This document shows positions 21,301 through 32,710 of a stretch of 64,000 nucleotides of DNA, piece by piece. Under the pieces are notes generated by a model, which made no database searches, had not been told where the DNA came from, and saw only the letters and a program-made list of their open reading frames with translations. The position numbers and the translations under genes were made by a program. The stretch spans positions 1,984,001 to 2,048,000 of the forward strand of contig JAPVLO010000232.1 of assembly GCA_027257055.1 (NCBI GenBank), given 5' to 3'. How positions within the stretch are numbered: the first letter of the stretch is position 1; the number at the start of each line of letters is the position of its first letter. The stretch is from Cephalopachus bancanus. Its lineage: Eukaryota; Chordata; Mammalia; Primates; Tarsiidae.

Positions 21301-22319
21301 CCCAGTGTGTGTGAGGGGTGGAAGGGGCATTTTCTTAGGGACTATTAAGCAGGCCAAGGAGGAGGAAGCCCTAACTTAGTCATAATGCTCTGGGCAAATT
21401 CCATCATAAAATACTGTGACCCAGATCAACAGAGCTCCAGAGCAACCACAGGAAGGAAGCATAGAAAATGAGTGTCCAGGGGGTGAACTTGGCCAGGGGC
21501 TGGGGGCTTCCCCTCAGGGCTGGGGTTTTGAGGCTAGTCCCCCTGGCTGGGCTGTAAGTGGTGGAGTCTGGCCTGCCTGTGGGGCATGGAGACACTCTTG
21601 GAAGAAGGGAATCCTTTCTGTGTCCTGCCTACTGCCTGGCTCTGGCCCCAGAGACGCCATCAGGCTGTGTTTCCTGAAGTGCAGTGGATGGAACTGCTAG
21701 AATTTGAAGGTGGCCAAGTTCTGTGGCCAGTTCCCTGGGCTTTTGGGTAGCTGCTGTTCTCCCTCTCACCCTCTTCCTTTTCCTAACTTAATGCACAGGC
21801 CACTTATTTAGGAAGATTATATGTCTTATAAATTTAATAGTTGATGCTCAGGCCGAGTCCCTCCTCTTCCTGCATATTTATTAAAGATGTCCTGGGAGGA
21901 ATGCCAGTGAGTCATGACATCATACATACTTAGAGAGAAGGAGCTGGAGGCTGGGAAGAGGGAAGTGGGGAGAGAGAAAACCAGGCCGTTTTAAAACCAG
22001 GAAGGAATTGAACATTTCTTTTGGGTTGGGCTTGTGGTGGAGGCTGCTTGGGCTTTTGGGATGGGGCAGAGAGCTGTGAGTGGCATTTCTGCCCCAAGCC
22101 ATATGGGGCTGAGGTACCATGTGTGCTGGCGAAGTCAGACTTCTTTTGAATTTGGGTACACACTATGTCTTTGGGATGCGAAGCACACGTTTTAATCAAT
22201 AACGAAGGAAAAAATCCTGGTCAGATGTTGTATCTTCTCTGGCTATTTGGAGGAAGTATTGGGGTAGAGTCAGCATTCGGATGCATGACTTTCGTGCTAG
22301 ACCTCCATCTAAAGGCTGC
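18301..22319. other. Largely unique 4-kb stretch, no gene found
   Basis: No Alu, L1 or other named repeat is visible. Open frames of 180 codons (18185-18727, overlapping the left end) and 238 codons (20663-21379, +) show no domain, family or splice context that I recognise and look like chance frames in GC-richer DNA. It could hold regulatory sequence, for example the motif cluster at 21898-21922. Confidence 0.45.
21898..21922 (+). promoter_or_regulatory. TEAD/AP-1/CRE-like motif cluster
   Basis: GGAATG (TEAD-type, 21898-21903), TGAGTCA (perfect AP-1, 21908-21914) and TGACATCA (CRE/AP-1-like, 21915-21922) lie within 25 bases. TEAD plus AP-1 is a known enhancer pairing. The motifs are short and function is inferred only. 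Confidence 0.35.
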
Positions 22320-22571
22320 TTTTTTTGAATCAGAGTCTCACCCTGTCGCCTAGGCTGGAACCCTGAGCTGCTGCTAGGCTCAGGGGATTCTTCTGCTTTA
22401 GCCTTCCAAAAGCCAGGTGCATGCCACTATACCTGGCTAATTTTTTGATTATTGTAGGGACGAGGCCCCACCAAGTTGCCCAGGCTGATCTCGAACACCG
22501 GGGCTCAGGCAATCCTTTTGTCTCAGCCTCCCAAAGTGCTGGGATGACAGGTGTGAGCTACTGCACCCAGT
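22320..22571 (-). mobile_element. Alu SINE, older subfamily, internally deleted
   Basis: Inverted Alu. The right-monomer part reads 'ggctggaaccctgagctgct' and has lost about 30 bases. Ends 'ctgcacccagt'. Confidence 0.87.
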
Positions 22572-22612
22572 CTTAGGTTCTTTTTATTTTATGTCTGTAA
22601 AAACATGGGAAG

Positions 22613-22741
22613 CTATGTGTGGTGGTGTGCGCGTGTCATCCCAGCTACTTGGGAGGCTGAGACAGAAGGATCACTTGAGCCCAGGAGTTCAAGGTTAGTT
22701 GAAATGAGCAATATAGAGAGACTCCAACTATTTAAAAAACA
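22613..22741 (+). mobile_element. Alu right-monomer fragment
   Basis: Contains 'tcatcccagctacttgggag' and 'gactccaacta' with a short A-tail. There is no left monomer. Confidence 0.8.
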
Positions 22742-22895
22742 CACAGAACTGCCAAACCCTAACCATATACAAAACCCAGGTGACAACAAAATAAATGGAG
22801 AGGAGTGATGGGGTGGAGACAGGAGGAGGCGGACAGCTGTCCCAGAATTCTGCTGAAGCCCAAAGCTCATCTCCAAACATCAGGAAGACATTTTC

Positions 22896-23192
22896 TTTTT
22901 TTTTCTTTTTTGAGTTGGAGTCTCAGTCTGTTCTCCAGACTGGAGTGCAATGGCACGCTCCCGGCCACTGCATCCTCGATCTGCTGGGCTCTGGCGATTT
23001 TTCTACCTCAGCCTTCCAAACAGCTGGAACTACAGGTGCACGCTACCACGTCCAGCTAATTTTTGATTTATTGCAGAGATGAGGTCTCACCAAGTTGGCC
23101 AGGTGGGTCTCGAACCCATGGACTCAGGCAATCCACTTGCCTTGGCCTCCCAAAGTGCTGGGATTACAGGTTGAGCCACTGAGCCTGGCCTG
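22896..23192 (-). mobile_element. Alu SINE, intermediate to young
   Basis: Perfect 13-bp TSD (GGAAGACATTTTC) at 22883-22895 and 23193-23205. The B-box stem pairs at four of five positions. Confidence 0.95.
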
Positions 23193-23205
23193 GGAAGACA
23201 TTTTC

Positions 23206-23661
23206 ATGGTTCTCCTCACCGACGCCTTTATTCTCTAGGTGGAATCATTCACAGATCCCTCTTTCCTGATGGAATTGATTTTTTGAAGTCTGAAGTGAGG
23301 GACACATTTCTGCTTAGCAGTGCTGTAGGAGTTCATTCTTTCTGTCTGTGCCCTCAGGGAGGGGAGGGGAGAGGGAATGTCCACACAGGACTGATCCCTC
23401 TGTCCACACAGGTCCAGGACTGATCCCTCTGACCCCCTTGCTAGCTTGGCACTCCCTTCACCTGACTTCAGTTCTGCGCAGCATCTTCCTGCCTTCCTAC
23501 GAAGTGGGTACACCAGAGTCCTCTCCTGCGTAGGATATGACCGTATTTCTAAAATTCTTTGATCTTCTCTCTTGTCTGCTCTTTACATAAAGTAGGCTTG
23601 GGGATGGGGGTGGACTGTAGTTGGAGGCAGAGCTTTACTGTAAGTTTCTGGAAGTTTCTTT
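23206..23661. other. No gene; short local duplication
   Basis: Unique sequence. 'actgatccctctg' appears twice within about 35 bases (23390-23430), an imperfect local duplication. Confidence 0.4.
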
Positions 23662-23675
23662 AAGAATGCAGGGGA

Positions 23676-23964
23676 AGCCGGGCTCGGTGGCTCAGCCTGT
23701 AATCCCACGCCTTTGGGAGGCTGAGGTGAGTGGATTGCCTGAGCCCGCGGGTTCGAGACCCGCCTGGGCAGTGAGACCTCATCTCTACAATAAATCAAAA
23801 AATCAGCTGGGCATGGTAGCGCACGCCTGTAATTCCGGCTACTCGGAAGGCTGAGGCGGAAGGATCACCGGAGCCCAGCAGGTTGAGGCTGCGGTGGCCG
23901 GGAGCGGCCACTGCACTCCAGTCTGGGCGACCGAGTGAGACTCCAACTCAAAAAAAAAAAAAAA
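23676..23964 (+). mobile_element. Alu SINE, youngest subfamily
   Basis: Perfect 14-bp TSD (AAGAATGCAGGGGA) at 23662-23675 and 23965-23978. Both diagnostic hairpins are perfect, so this is one of the best reference copies. Confidence 0.97.
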
Positions 23965-23978
23965 AAGAATGCAGGGGA

Positions 23979-24446
23979 GACTTTATGCCCGTTAATTTCG
24001 GGTTTGGGATTTTTACTGCAATTCTGCAAGCTGAGGCAATTGGAGAAGGACCACTCGGCAAACTCCCACGTTAACTCTCTGTTGTTGGAATGATATACTG
24101 ACAGTCACACACAGAGACGCCCCTCCCATCCTCTCACTCATTCATTCACACACTAACTCCTGGGCTTTTGTGTCCTGCAGGCGGCTTCGTGGGAGGGACA
24201 GGGGTGTGAAAAAAAGCAACCGTCCCGGCCTTCCAGACCTTGCAGTTGGGGCGAGGCAGGATAGCCAGTGGAGAGTCACAGTGTGTGTGACGTGGCCTCG
24301 GAGAGGGGAAGGAAAAGGGGACCACGTGGGGCACCCAGCTTAGCCGGCGGGGGGGCTGTTGGGGAGGGCTTTCTAGGTAGCTAAGTGAGGACCACGCTGA
24401 GTCCTGAAGGCCGAACAGAAATGAACTAGACTAAGAAGTAGAGCAG
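23979..24446. other. No recognised feature
   Basis: Unique sequence, G-rich near 24340-24370. No gene seen. Confidence 0.4.
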
Positions 24447-24742
24447 GGCTGGGCATGGTGGCTCATGCCTGTAATCCCAATGCTTTGGGAGGCTGAGGCA
24501 GGAGGATGACTTAAGGCCAGGAGTTCAAGACCAGCATAGGCAGCACAGCAAGCCCTCACCTCTACAAAATATAACAACAAATTAGTTAGGCATGGTGATA
24601 CATGTCTGTAGTCCCAGCTACTCAGGGGACTGAGGTAGGAGGATTACTTGAGCCCAGGAGTTCAGTGATGCAGTGAGCTATGATCACACTGCTGCACTCC
24701 AACCTGGGTGACTCAGCAAGATCTTATTTCTTAAAAAAATAA
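24447..24742 (+). mobile_element. Alu SINE, old (J-like)
   Basis: Contains 'taaggccaggagttcaagac' and 'ttcagtgatgcagtgagcta' (ancestral right monomer). It is immediately followed by a second Alu in the same orientation. Confidence 0.9.
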
Positions 24743-24749
24743 TAAAAAA

Positions 24750-25058
24750 AGCCGGGCACAGTGGCTCTAGCCTGTAATCCTGGCACTTTAGGAGGCCAAG
24801 GGGAGAGGTTGCCTGAGGCCAGGAGTTTGAGACCAGCCTGGGCAACATGGTGAGACCTTGTCTCTACAATAAATCAAAACATTAGCTAGGTGTAGTAGTG
24901 CACACTTGTAGTTCCGGCTACTTGGAAGGCTGAGGTGGAAGGATCGCCTGAGCCCAGCAGGTCGACGCTGGGTGGCCATGAGTGTGCCACTGCACTCCAG
25001 CCTAGGTGACAAGAGTGAGACTCCAACTCAAAAAATAAAAGTAAAAATAAAAAAGAAG
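24750..25058 (+). mobile_element. Alu SINE, older lineage-type copy
   Basis: Begins 'gccgggcacagtggctctag'. It carries the 'gaccttgtctctacaataaa' marker and 'gactccaactc' before an AT-rich tail. It lies head-to-tail with 24447-24742. Confidence 0.92.
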
Positions 25059-25311
25059 CAGTGGCTGAAGCACGATCATATGGTAGGCATCCTGGCGAGA
25101 GTTCCAGTTCCCAGCTATAGAACAACTCTTGGCTGGAGACGGAGACTGGAATGTGGGGGCCGGGCCTTGAGACAGGGAGACCCCTGGGCAGCTGCTTCAC
25201 TTTTCACTGGTCCTGTTTGCCACTGGCCTGGTCCAGGGAAGTGAAGATGGTGGCCTGGACTGGACTAGTGACAGACAAGACCTGAGAAAAGTAGAGCGAT
25301 TTAAGAAACAT

Positions 25312-25609
25312 CTTTCTTTTTTTGAGTCAGGGTCTCATTCTGTTGCCCAGGCTGGAGTGCAGTGACACGCTCGTGGCCACTGCAGCCTCGACCTGCTGGG
25401 CTCAGGAGATCCTTCCATCTCAGCCTCCCAAGTAGCTGGAAACACCGGCGCATGCCACCATACCTGGCTAATTTTTATTTATTTATTGTAGAGACAAAGT
25501 CTCACCAGTTTGCCCAGGCTGGTCTTGAACCCCTATTTTGCCTCAGGCAATCTTCTTGCCTCAGCCTCCCAAAGTGCTGGGATGACAGTTGTGAGCCACC
25601 ACGCCTGGC
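25312..25609 (-). mobile_element. Alu SINE, older subfamily
   Basis: Inverted dimer from 'tttttttgagtcagggtctc' to 'cacgcctggc', with likely degraded TSDs (a/gcatctt-like) on both sides. Confidence 0.9.
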
Positions 25610-26000
25610 ACAAATAGCATCTTGTTTCTTATTTGCTTACTCCAATTTTTTTTTCGCAGAAATAGTGAAGATGTCCCCAAGAGGGCAAGTGCTCCCTCCA
25701 TCTGTGACCTCACTTCTGTGTCCAGCCTATCTGCCAGCCCCACTGGTGGCTACCCCCAAAATTTGCAAGCCCCAGGACCAAGGCACATATGATTGTAAAG
25801 TGAGTTTCCATGGCAACCAAAAGTCAGCTTGGGTTTGGTCTAACAGATTGGAAGGGATGGGGCTAAAGCTCAAAGACGTTGTGACTTTGAGCAGAGCTGA
25901 AGAAGAGGGGACTGTTCTTGTGGGCCTCGCTGCTTTACCCTGCTAGGCTGGACAGGGAGTCCTGGGAGGAGGCAGGTCTGAGTTCTGACCAAGTGGAAGT
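25610..26000. other. No recognised feature
   Basis: Unique sequence with no named repeat. The 194-codon frame that enters it begins in Alu antisense sequence and is not a gene. Confidence 0.4.
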
Positions 26001-26024
26001 CCCTGGAAGGGGTTGCCTGGGACC

Positions 26025-26280
26025 CGTGGCATATACAGGAAGGCTCCAATATACAGATGCATTGAGTTCCGAGAGTGTGTTTGTACGTCCAGTTTGTTCC
26101 AAGTTCAACAAAGTCAGTCTAGGTACTCAATTCCCACAATTGGCTATACATTACTGAATGTATTGAAAGTGCTATACTGACCCCTGGTGGAGAGAAATAA
26201 TACATTAGAAACACAGATGTGCATCATTAAAGTTCATAACTTGAAGGTTTGTATGTAGAGGACTCACTGTGTATGGCAGC
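26025..26280. mobile_element. Possible Tigger/pogo-like DNA transposon fragment
   Basis: 'gttcataacttgaaggtttg' followed by 'tagaggactcactgtgt' recalls the terminal part of non-autonomous Tigger-type elements. The other end is not resolved, so this is tentative. Confidence 0.3.
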
Positions 26281-26593
26281 CTTGCCATATGAGATCTGAA
26301 GGGCAGGTGGCTGCTGAAGGTATGGTGGGGTAGACAGCTGGGGAATGTCACTGAGGACCAGGAGAGAGTTTTCTGGGAGGGGCTGGGAGGCTTACAAGGG
26401 GAGCTCCAGTGCTGTCCCCTGAGAATGCTGTGGTGACACCCTGGGCTCTCAGCTCTGTGAGGTTCCGAGGCATTGCTGGGATTTTCCCCACCATAATTAG
26501 ACCCCCCCCTTCCCCCAGTTAGTCATTGGACCCCTGTAGGGCTTTGGTGACATCATGTAGGGAAGACTTTGGAACAATGTTCAAAGCCTGAGA

Positions 26594-26744
26594 AAAAGGG
26601 TGGGTGTGGTGGTGTGTGCCTGTAGTTCCAGCTACTTGGGAGGCTGAAGCAGGAGGATTGCCTGAGCCTGGAAGTTCAAAGTTGCACCACTGCATGCCAG
26701 CCAGGGCGACAGAGCGAGACCCTGTCTCAAAAAAAAAAAAAAAA
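26594..26744 (+). mobile_element. Alu fragment, mostly right monomer
   Basis: Contains 'tgcctgtagttccagctact' through 'gagaccctgtctc' and a 16-base A-tail. It is shortened in the middle ('aaagttgcaccactgcatg'). Confidence 0.85.
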
Positions 26745-26884
26745 TCCTGAAAAGCAGCAGCTAGAAGGACCTCTGAACGTCTTTCCTCCGAGCATCTACC
26801 TCCCTCCTTGTTACCTGCCTTTGATATCTGAAGAATAGAAGGACAGACAGAGTCGCAAGTCAATTCCTGAAGCTGCTCCTAGCC

Positions 26885-27110
26885 GCCCTCTGTTGAGTGT
26901 TTGTCACGTGCTGGCCCTTGAAGTTATTCCCATTTCAAAATAACAGCCCATCATCACCGGTGGGGCAAGCACTGTGCTATCCCCATTTGACAAGCAGAGA
27001 AGATGGTGCCCAGGGAGGTCACGAGCACATCCTAGATCACGCAGTGAGGAAGCAGAAGAGAGGAGCCTAGTGGTGCAGTGGGCCCTCCTCCCCACCTTGA
27101 CCTTCATGTA
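26885..27110 (-). mobile_element. MIR SINE fragment
   Basis: 'ctatccccatttgacaagca' and 'agggaggtcacgagcacatc' match the MIR 'tccccattttacagatgagg ... aaggtcacacagc' pattern. Diverged, as expected for MIR. Confidence 0.65.
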
Positions 27111-27404
27111 TTGGGTGCTGCGGGCCATGCTGTCTCTTCGACATGCTTCACTGGGCTTCTGACCCCCCGCCTCCCCGGCAGCTCCTTTGCAGAGTCTGCT
27201 ATGGATTCCTCCTCGCCTTCCAGCTCCCGCGAAGGCTCACCCTGCTTCTGTCTCCCTCTGTGCTTGCCTCAGTGCTCACCTCGTGGGTCTCATGGCTCCC
27301 AGCAGCATCTTCAGGTTGATCGCCGCCATATTGCATCACTTGTCTGTTTTGTGTCCGACTGACTATCTGACACCTTCACAGAGTGGCCTACAGGGGTCCA
27401 AACT

Positions 27405-27560
27405 TGGATTCTTCACCTTCCACGTGTGTACCTCCGCCATTTCCGGAGCGCGGCAGACGGCGGCTCCATCTTTCCACGGCGGAGGCCGAGCCACCTCGCG
27501 TCGGCCTCGGCTCCTTCGGTCATTCCTCCACACGTGGTTGTGCAGACTCTGGCCGCCGCC
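27405..27560. promoter_or_regulatory. CpG-dense patch with YY1/ETS-like motifs
   Basis: About 14 CpG dinucleotides fall in roughly 85 bases (27433-27517), in a region otherwise poor in CpG. It contains 'GCCATTTCCGG' (YY1/ETS-like) and 'GGCGGCTCCATCTT', close to an inverted AAGATGGCGGC-type YY1 site. GCCGCCATATTG lies upstream at 27322-27333. It could be a small CpG-island promoter or a decaying repeat. No transcript structure is visible. Confidence 0.4.
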
Positions 27561-27639
27561 CCTCACCTGGTCCGAGTCACACTCCCCTCTCGTCTGGCTG
27601 CCTGCACGGCCTCCCAGCTTTCCTGTCTTCCTCCCGCGT

Positions 27640-27935
27640 GGATTGCCAACACAGTAGCCAGAGTGATTTTTCAAATACAGAGCTCAGAAAGCGCATTGTT
27701 TCTCTGCTCAAAACCTTCTAGTGGTCTCCATCTCACCCAGGGAGCAGCCAAACCCTTCAGGATCGCACACTGGTCGCCAAAGCCCAGCGCGACTCGGTCC
27801 CATTGGCCCTCACGGCTCTCCCGGCTCACTCCGGGCCAGCCGCTGCTCCTTGGATGTGCCAAGACTTTTCTACCTCAGGGCTTTTGCTCCTGCTGTTTCC
27901 TCTACCTGGAAGGTTTTTTGCTCAAATAAGTGAAT
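27640..27935 (+). mobile_element. L2 LINE 3' fragment
   Basis: Reads 'agccagagtgatttttcaaa', 'ctgctcaaaaccttctagtg', 'cctcagggcttttgctcctg' and 'ctgtttcctctacctggaag', the classic L2 order. Moderately diverged and not coding. Confidence 0.85.
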
Positions 27936-28097
27936 AGCTGTTGACTGTACGAGGGGCAGCTGTTTGAGGGTCCGTGGGGGCTGGAACACTGACTCCATTC
28001 TGCTTCCACAGGGCTCTGTTCCCTCTCACAAGGCCCCTTTTTCAAATTTGCACTGGTGGAGGACCCTGCAGCTTGCTGGTCCTGTTGGCAGCCAACA

Positions 28098-28170
28098 AAT
28101 ACTCGGGAGGCTGGGATGGGAAGATCCCTGAGTCCAGGAAATCAAGGCTGCAGTGAGCTGCGAGTGCAAA
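28098..28170 (+). mobile_element. Small Alu fragment
   Basis: 'actcgggaggctgggatggg' to 'ggctgcagtgagctgcgagt' corresponds to the middle of an old Alu right monomer. Confidence 0.6.
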
Positions 28171-28287
28171 ATCATCACTGTTATTATTATCAGTTCAAAA
28201 AAAACCTATTTTAACATGAAAAGGGGACTATTCCCAGGAAGGGAATACTCTTAGAATAAAGAACAATTTTCCCAAGAAAAGACAGTT

Positions 28288-28302
28288 ACACACACACATA
28301 CA

Positions 28303-28369
<67 letters not shown>

Positions 28370-28382
28370 GGAGAGAGAGAGA
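28288..28382. repeat. Compound (CA)n(GA)n microsatellite
   Basis: CA repeats at 28288-28320 with one interruption, joined directly to a GA tract at 28321-28382. All-purine sequence on the + strand of the GA part. Confidence 0.97.
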
Positions 28383-28384
28383 AC

Positions 28385-29377
28385 CCTACATTTCCCTTTT
28401 GCTTAAGTCTGATGGAAACCCCCCACAGATAGGTCTGATCTATGTGGCTTTGGGCAAGTGACTCTGGGGCTCAGCATGCTGTGAGATATGGAGAAAGCCT
28501 GGGAGAGGCTTGGCTAAAGAAACGATGAGGGATGGTCAGCCTTGCTGCAGGGGCTGGTAGCACTGGAATCTTCTAAAAGCAGACAGGTGGATTCCTATAA
28601 CTCAACACACTTTAGACTCAGCATTGGAGAACTAGGGGAGGGAGGAAATAACGGACCCTCTGAAGGCCAAGTTCACTGCTCCCCCAAGGAACTGCCTTCC
28701 TTCTCCCCTCCCTCCTTCTCAGACCCATCCAATCTTTGCTGATCCAGCAGGCACTGTCCCCTCCGCTGGATGGACTGGATATTCCTCTTCAGGAGGAGGC
28801 TCTGCCAAGCCAAAGACCCGGGTTCACCTTTATTATGTCCAAGTGGAGTTCAGCTGGAACACTCAATGCCAGGACCCCGGGATCCAGTGGACAGGACACG
28901 TCTGTGAGTTTGCTTGAGCTGGTGGATGGCTCGCTGGGGCCCCAGGTGACTGGCCATTCACAGCTCCCCCGGGGAGACACACATGTTCAGTGGCATAACC
29001 TTCGGAGACTTCCCATCAGTTCAGTGTTTCTATTTGTTGTTCTAAGCTGCTACCTTACACTGACTTTATCTGCTCTTACGTGCGTTCTGGCCACCTCTCA
29101 AGTGGGAACATGTCTGACAAAACACCAATTTCCTCTGAACGAAGATTCTGAATTGTCCATGAAATGAAAGCTTGTTCCTTGAAAAAAGATTTAATAGAGC
29201 CACAGCACAAAGGTTACGGCTGGGCCACTTGAACTTTTTTGGTGGTGCCAGGGACAAAACACTTCAATACTGAGATGGATGGCGTTCATTTGTGCTAGGG
29301 CACGCGTGTGGCCATGCCTATGTATGTGTGCACGCCTGCTGAGCTGGGGTGGGGAGGTGGTGCTGGAGGAGGAGGGG
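28385..29377. other. No recognised feature
   Basis: Unique-looking sequence. No gene or RNA gene recognised. Confidence 0.4.
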
Positions 29378-29650
<273 letters not shown>

Positions 29651-29689
29651 CTAGAGTGAGGGGAGTGAAGTCTGCTCCCATTTCTGTCC

Positions 29690-29760
29690 TCTCAGTTGCC
29701 GCCTTCTCTGTGACCTTGGGAAAGTCACTTCATTTGCAAAATGGATATGAACCAACTTTT
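29690..29760 (+). mobile_element. MIR SINE fragment
   Basis: 'gtgaccttgggaaagtcact' followed by 'catttgcaaaatgg' is the MIR core motif. Confidence 0.65.
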
Positions 29761-31654
29761 GTCCTGTACCGGTCAAGATTTAAGGCAGGAAGCAGAAGCC
29801 ACTCTGAGGATGCCAAGCAGAAAGGGATTTTATATGGAGAATGAGATCCTTACAAAATCACTCGAAGAGCCAAAAGAGTGAAGTCGAGGTCACCACGTCA
29901 GGAAACTGCTGTCGTCACGGCAGCCTCCACTGATATCATCATGGCTGCCCCACATCCTTGCAGCTGGGGACAAGACCGTGGGCCCTGGAATCCAGTCATC
30001 TCCTTCACTGAGTGTCAGGCCACAGCTTTGCAGAGAGATGGTGTCTCCTGGGGTTCAGTCCCCAAGCCTGGCACAGACACATCTAATAGTCAGAACCAGA
30101 GCTGACCTTCAAGGTTGGGAAGTGTCATTTTTAGCTTTGCAAGCCCTGGAGACAGAAGGGTGACACGGAAATTGAGAATCCATCTGTGCCTTCAGCAGAG
30201 TCTATTTGCTCCAAAGTTCCACGATCCTGCTGGGGAGATTAGACTGGGAAGTTTCAACAGAAGTGCGAGCCTTTTCAAGTTTTCCTGGGTTTTGCTAAGT
30301 CTCCCCAGCCCTTGTGCGCGGCTCGCAGCCCAAAGGGGCGAGGTGCCCTGCATGCTGGGGCAGTGGGGCTTGATGTGCCTTGGAGTCCACTCTGGACATC
30401 CACTCTGTGGGGGTGGGAGCATCTGGAAGGGCTGGCCAGTTGCCTTCCTATAATTCCCCCTGTCCCAACTCTCCACCTCATGTAAGGTTGAGAAACAGAA
30501 TACAAAGGACACAGAAAAATGAAGTTCAGGAGAAAACCAAGCATTCTCCTCGAGTCACATGGTCAGGGTCTTGTAATCTAAGCACAGATTCCACCCCCTA
30601 ACCCCCACCAGTGAGGGACCCAGGGATTCTGGCAGGGTATGGGTTCAGCAGGATTCCTACTGGGGAGCAGGGAGAGAGGGTGGCGCTCTGCTTCCCCTGT
30701 TCCGTCTTCCTTCCCACAAGGGCAACTTGAGGTCATGAGCAGAATGAAGGGCAGGAGGCCGCCTGGTGGAGGACAGAAAGAAAGAGTCGCATTTCCACCA
30801 CCTTTTGGCGGAACATGTCTCTCTGCTTGCATCACCCCTCTCACCTGGCACTCATCGGTGCCCTCTTGCCACAGCGTGGGGCGAGGAGCCACCTTGCCTC
30901 CCAAACCGGGTTCTAGATCCATGTGGGGAAGACTGAGGAGGGTGGGGGGATAACGCAGGGTGATGGGGTGTCGCTGGGGACGTGGGAAACTGAGGGTTCC
31001 AATCTTTTTCCCCTGGTGCATCCTTAGGACTTTGTCCCATGGAGACTTTCACAGAAAGTCCTGGGACACAGGTTGGTTTGTCCTAGAGGCAGCATCATTC
31101 AGAAACAAGCAGACAATGAACGACATGAGCCACTGGGTGGCACCGTGTCAAGCTGCCACCCTGACTTTGGTGCCCTGGAGCAGTGTTGCTACTTGTGGTT
31201 GTCAACATGGGATGTTCTGGTCTACAAGGAGAAGGCATTGGAAGACCAACCCCCTCCTTCAGAGAAGGAACTTTATGGACTTTGTGGAACCGTCGCAGGT
31301 CTTTCTGGGTGCAAATCCCACGAGCATCCAGAGTGCCCCGCACATCCACAGACAGTCTGGCAGCCGCTTGGGTAAGAGAGCAAGCTGTATCTGGGCCCCA
31401 CTTCGCCTATTGCCAGTTGTTGCTCACCTGTAGCAGGAGGGTGATGTCCATTCTGTGAGCCGGGGGGGCTCTGACCGTCTGTGGCTCCAGGTCTGCGGGG
31501 CACCTCGCTCCTTCCTTTTCCACAGGACGTGGGCTCCTGCTCCCCCAGCCTGCATCTCTTTCTCAGCAGGTGGAGGGTGGGCTCTGAGTGCCCAGAGGAC
31601 CCCCTTTGGCTGTCAGGAAAGGGCTTGGATGTGCGCTGAATACACTCTTCGATG
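29761..31654. other. No recognised gene or repeat
   Basis: About 1.9 kb of unique-looking sequence. Several overlapping chance frames of 60-160 codons on both strands show no domain and no consistent frame. Confidence 0.4.
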
Positions 31655-31985
31655 TTGTTATTCAGCGGGAAGAAAGAAGAGGAAGAAAAGCAAAGGGAGA
31701 AGATATTGTTTGGGTACAATCTCTGTTTGCAATTTTCCACATCGGTTCTTTTTATGAACACTCCGAAAACAAGACAACAGCAGCGGCTGATTCAATATGC
31801 GCCATGCAGGAAAACAATAAGGAAAAAAATAAGGGTTTTTAATAAGCACTTGGAAAGGCTGTAATTAAATCTCGGGCTCTGTTTGGAAAACAAGAATCTC
31901 ATTTAGTGCTTTTGCCCTGGCGCTCCCTAACATCTGCACCGGTGTTTTCTGCTGGGCAATTACTGCGTCCTCCGCGGCTTGATTA
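31655..31985. promoter_or_regulatory. Candidate conserved non-coding element
   Basis: The composition changes to balanced A/T with homeodomain-type cores: 'GTAATTAAAT' near 31861, 'GGCAATTACTG' near 31955 and 'TTGATTAACAAA' near 31979. It contains no repeat and no frame. This texture is typical of developmental enhancers, but only an alignment could show conservation. Confidence 0.35.
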
Positions 31986-32344
31986 ACAAATACAGGTGCG
32001 GACCAGCTCAGGAGGGAGCTCCCACGGTGGAGGGAGCAGCGGCTGCAGGAGAGGGGAAGCAGGAGAAGACTTGGCCTGCACCCCAACAGGTGTCGCAGGA
32101 ATCTGGGGAGCTGCGGAAGGAAGAGTCACTGGCAGGGGAAGGAGGAGTGAGGGGAGGCCCACCCGTCTCCGCTGTCTGCTTTTCTTGGAGTTGGATTCCG
32201 CCAAGAGCCAAAGGGTTGTGGGAACACAGAGGGCCCCTCTAGGCTAGGATTCAAGGACTTTGAAGAAGATGACCAGAGGAAGAAGGGAATGGGAGCCGGA
32301 GTCAGTGGGGTTGTGCGTCCACAGGGATTTAAAAAACCCTTTCA

Positions 32345-32515
32345 TGGACTGGCAGTAGTGGGAAACTGCCTGGTGGGGGGGGTGGTCCCACTTCATCAAT
32401 AAGGGTGCCTGATCTCAAACCAGTGATGTGGGGACCAAAGCGAGGCCCAAACTTTAACTGTGCAATGATCATTTGCATACCGAACCCTGGATTGTACCCC
32501 ACATCTTTAAAATAA
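32345..32515 (+). mobile_element. L1-type 3' tail (CCCCACATCTTTAAA family)
   Basis: Contains 'ggcagtagtgggaaactgcc', then 'cattt..catac..aaccctg.attgtaccccacatctttaaaa' in pieces, and an A-rich end. The same tail recurs at 32682-33219 (+) and, inverted, at 57641-57727, where a TSD proves it is a retrotransposon 3' end. Confidence 0.7.
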
Positions 32516-32710
32516 AAATTTTAAAAAGTTCTTTTATACAATCATTGGACATATTTGTGGGGTACAGAGAGATATTTCCATACATGTCTTTATCATGTCT
32601 AATGATAAAATCAGGGAATTAGTATCTTTGTCGCCTCAGATGTTGATCATTTCTCTGTGCTGGGCACATTCAAAATCCCCTTCTCATTGGCAGTAGTGGG
32701 AAACTACTGA

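Noticed and set aside
20663..21379. 238-codon plus-strand frame in unique DNA
   Set aside because: No domain or family recognised, composition irregular, other frames open alongside it, no splice or promoter context. Treated as chance.
27187..27929. Overlapping frames of 156 and 167 codons near the CpG patch
   Set aside because: The right half is L2 sequence, and several frames are open at once because of GC richness. No exon evidence.
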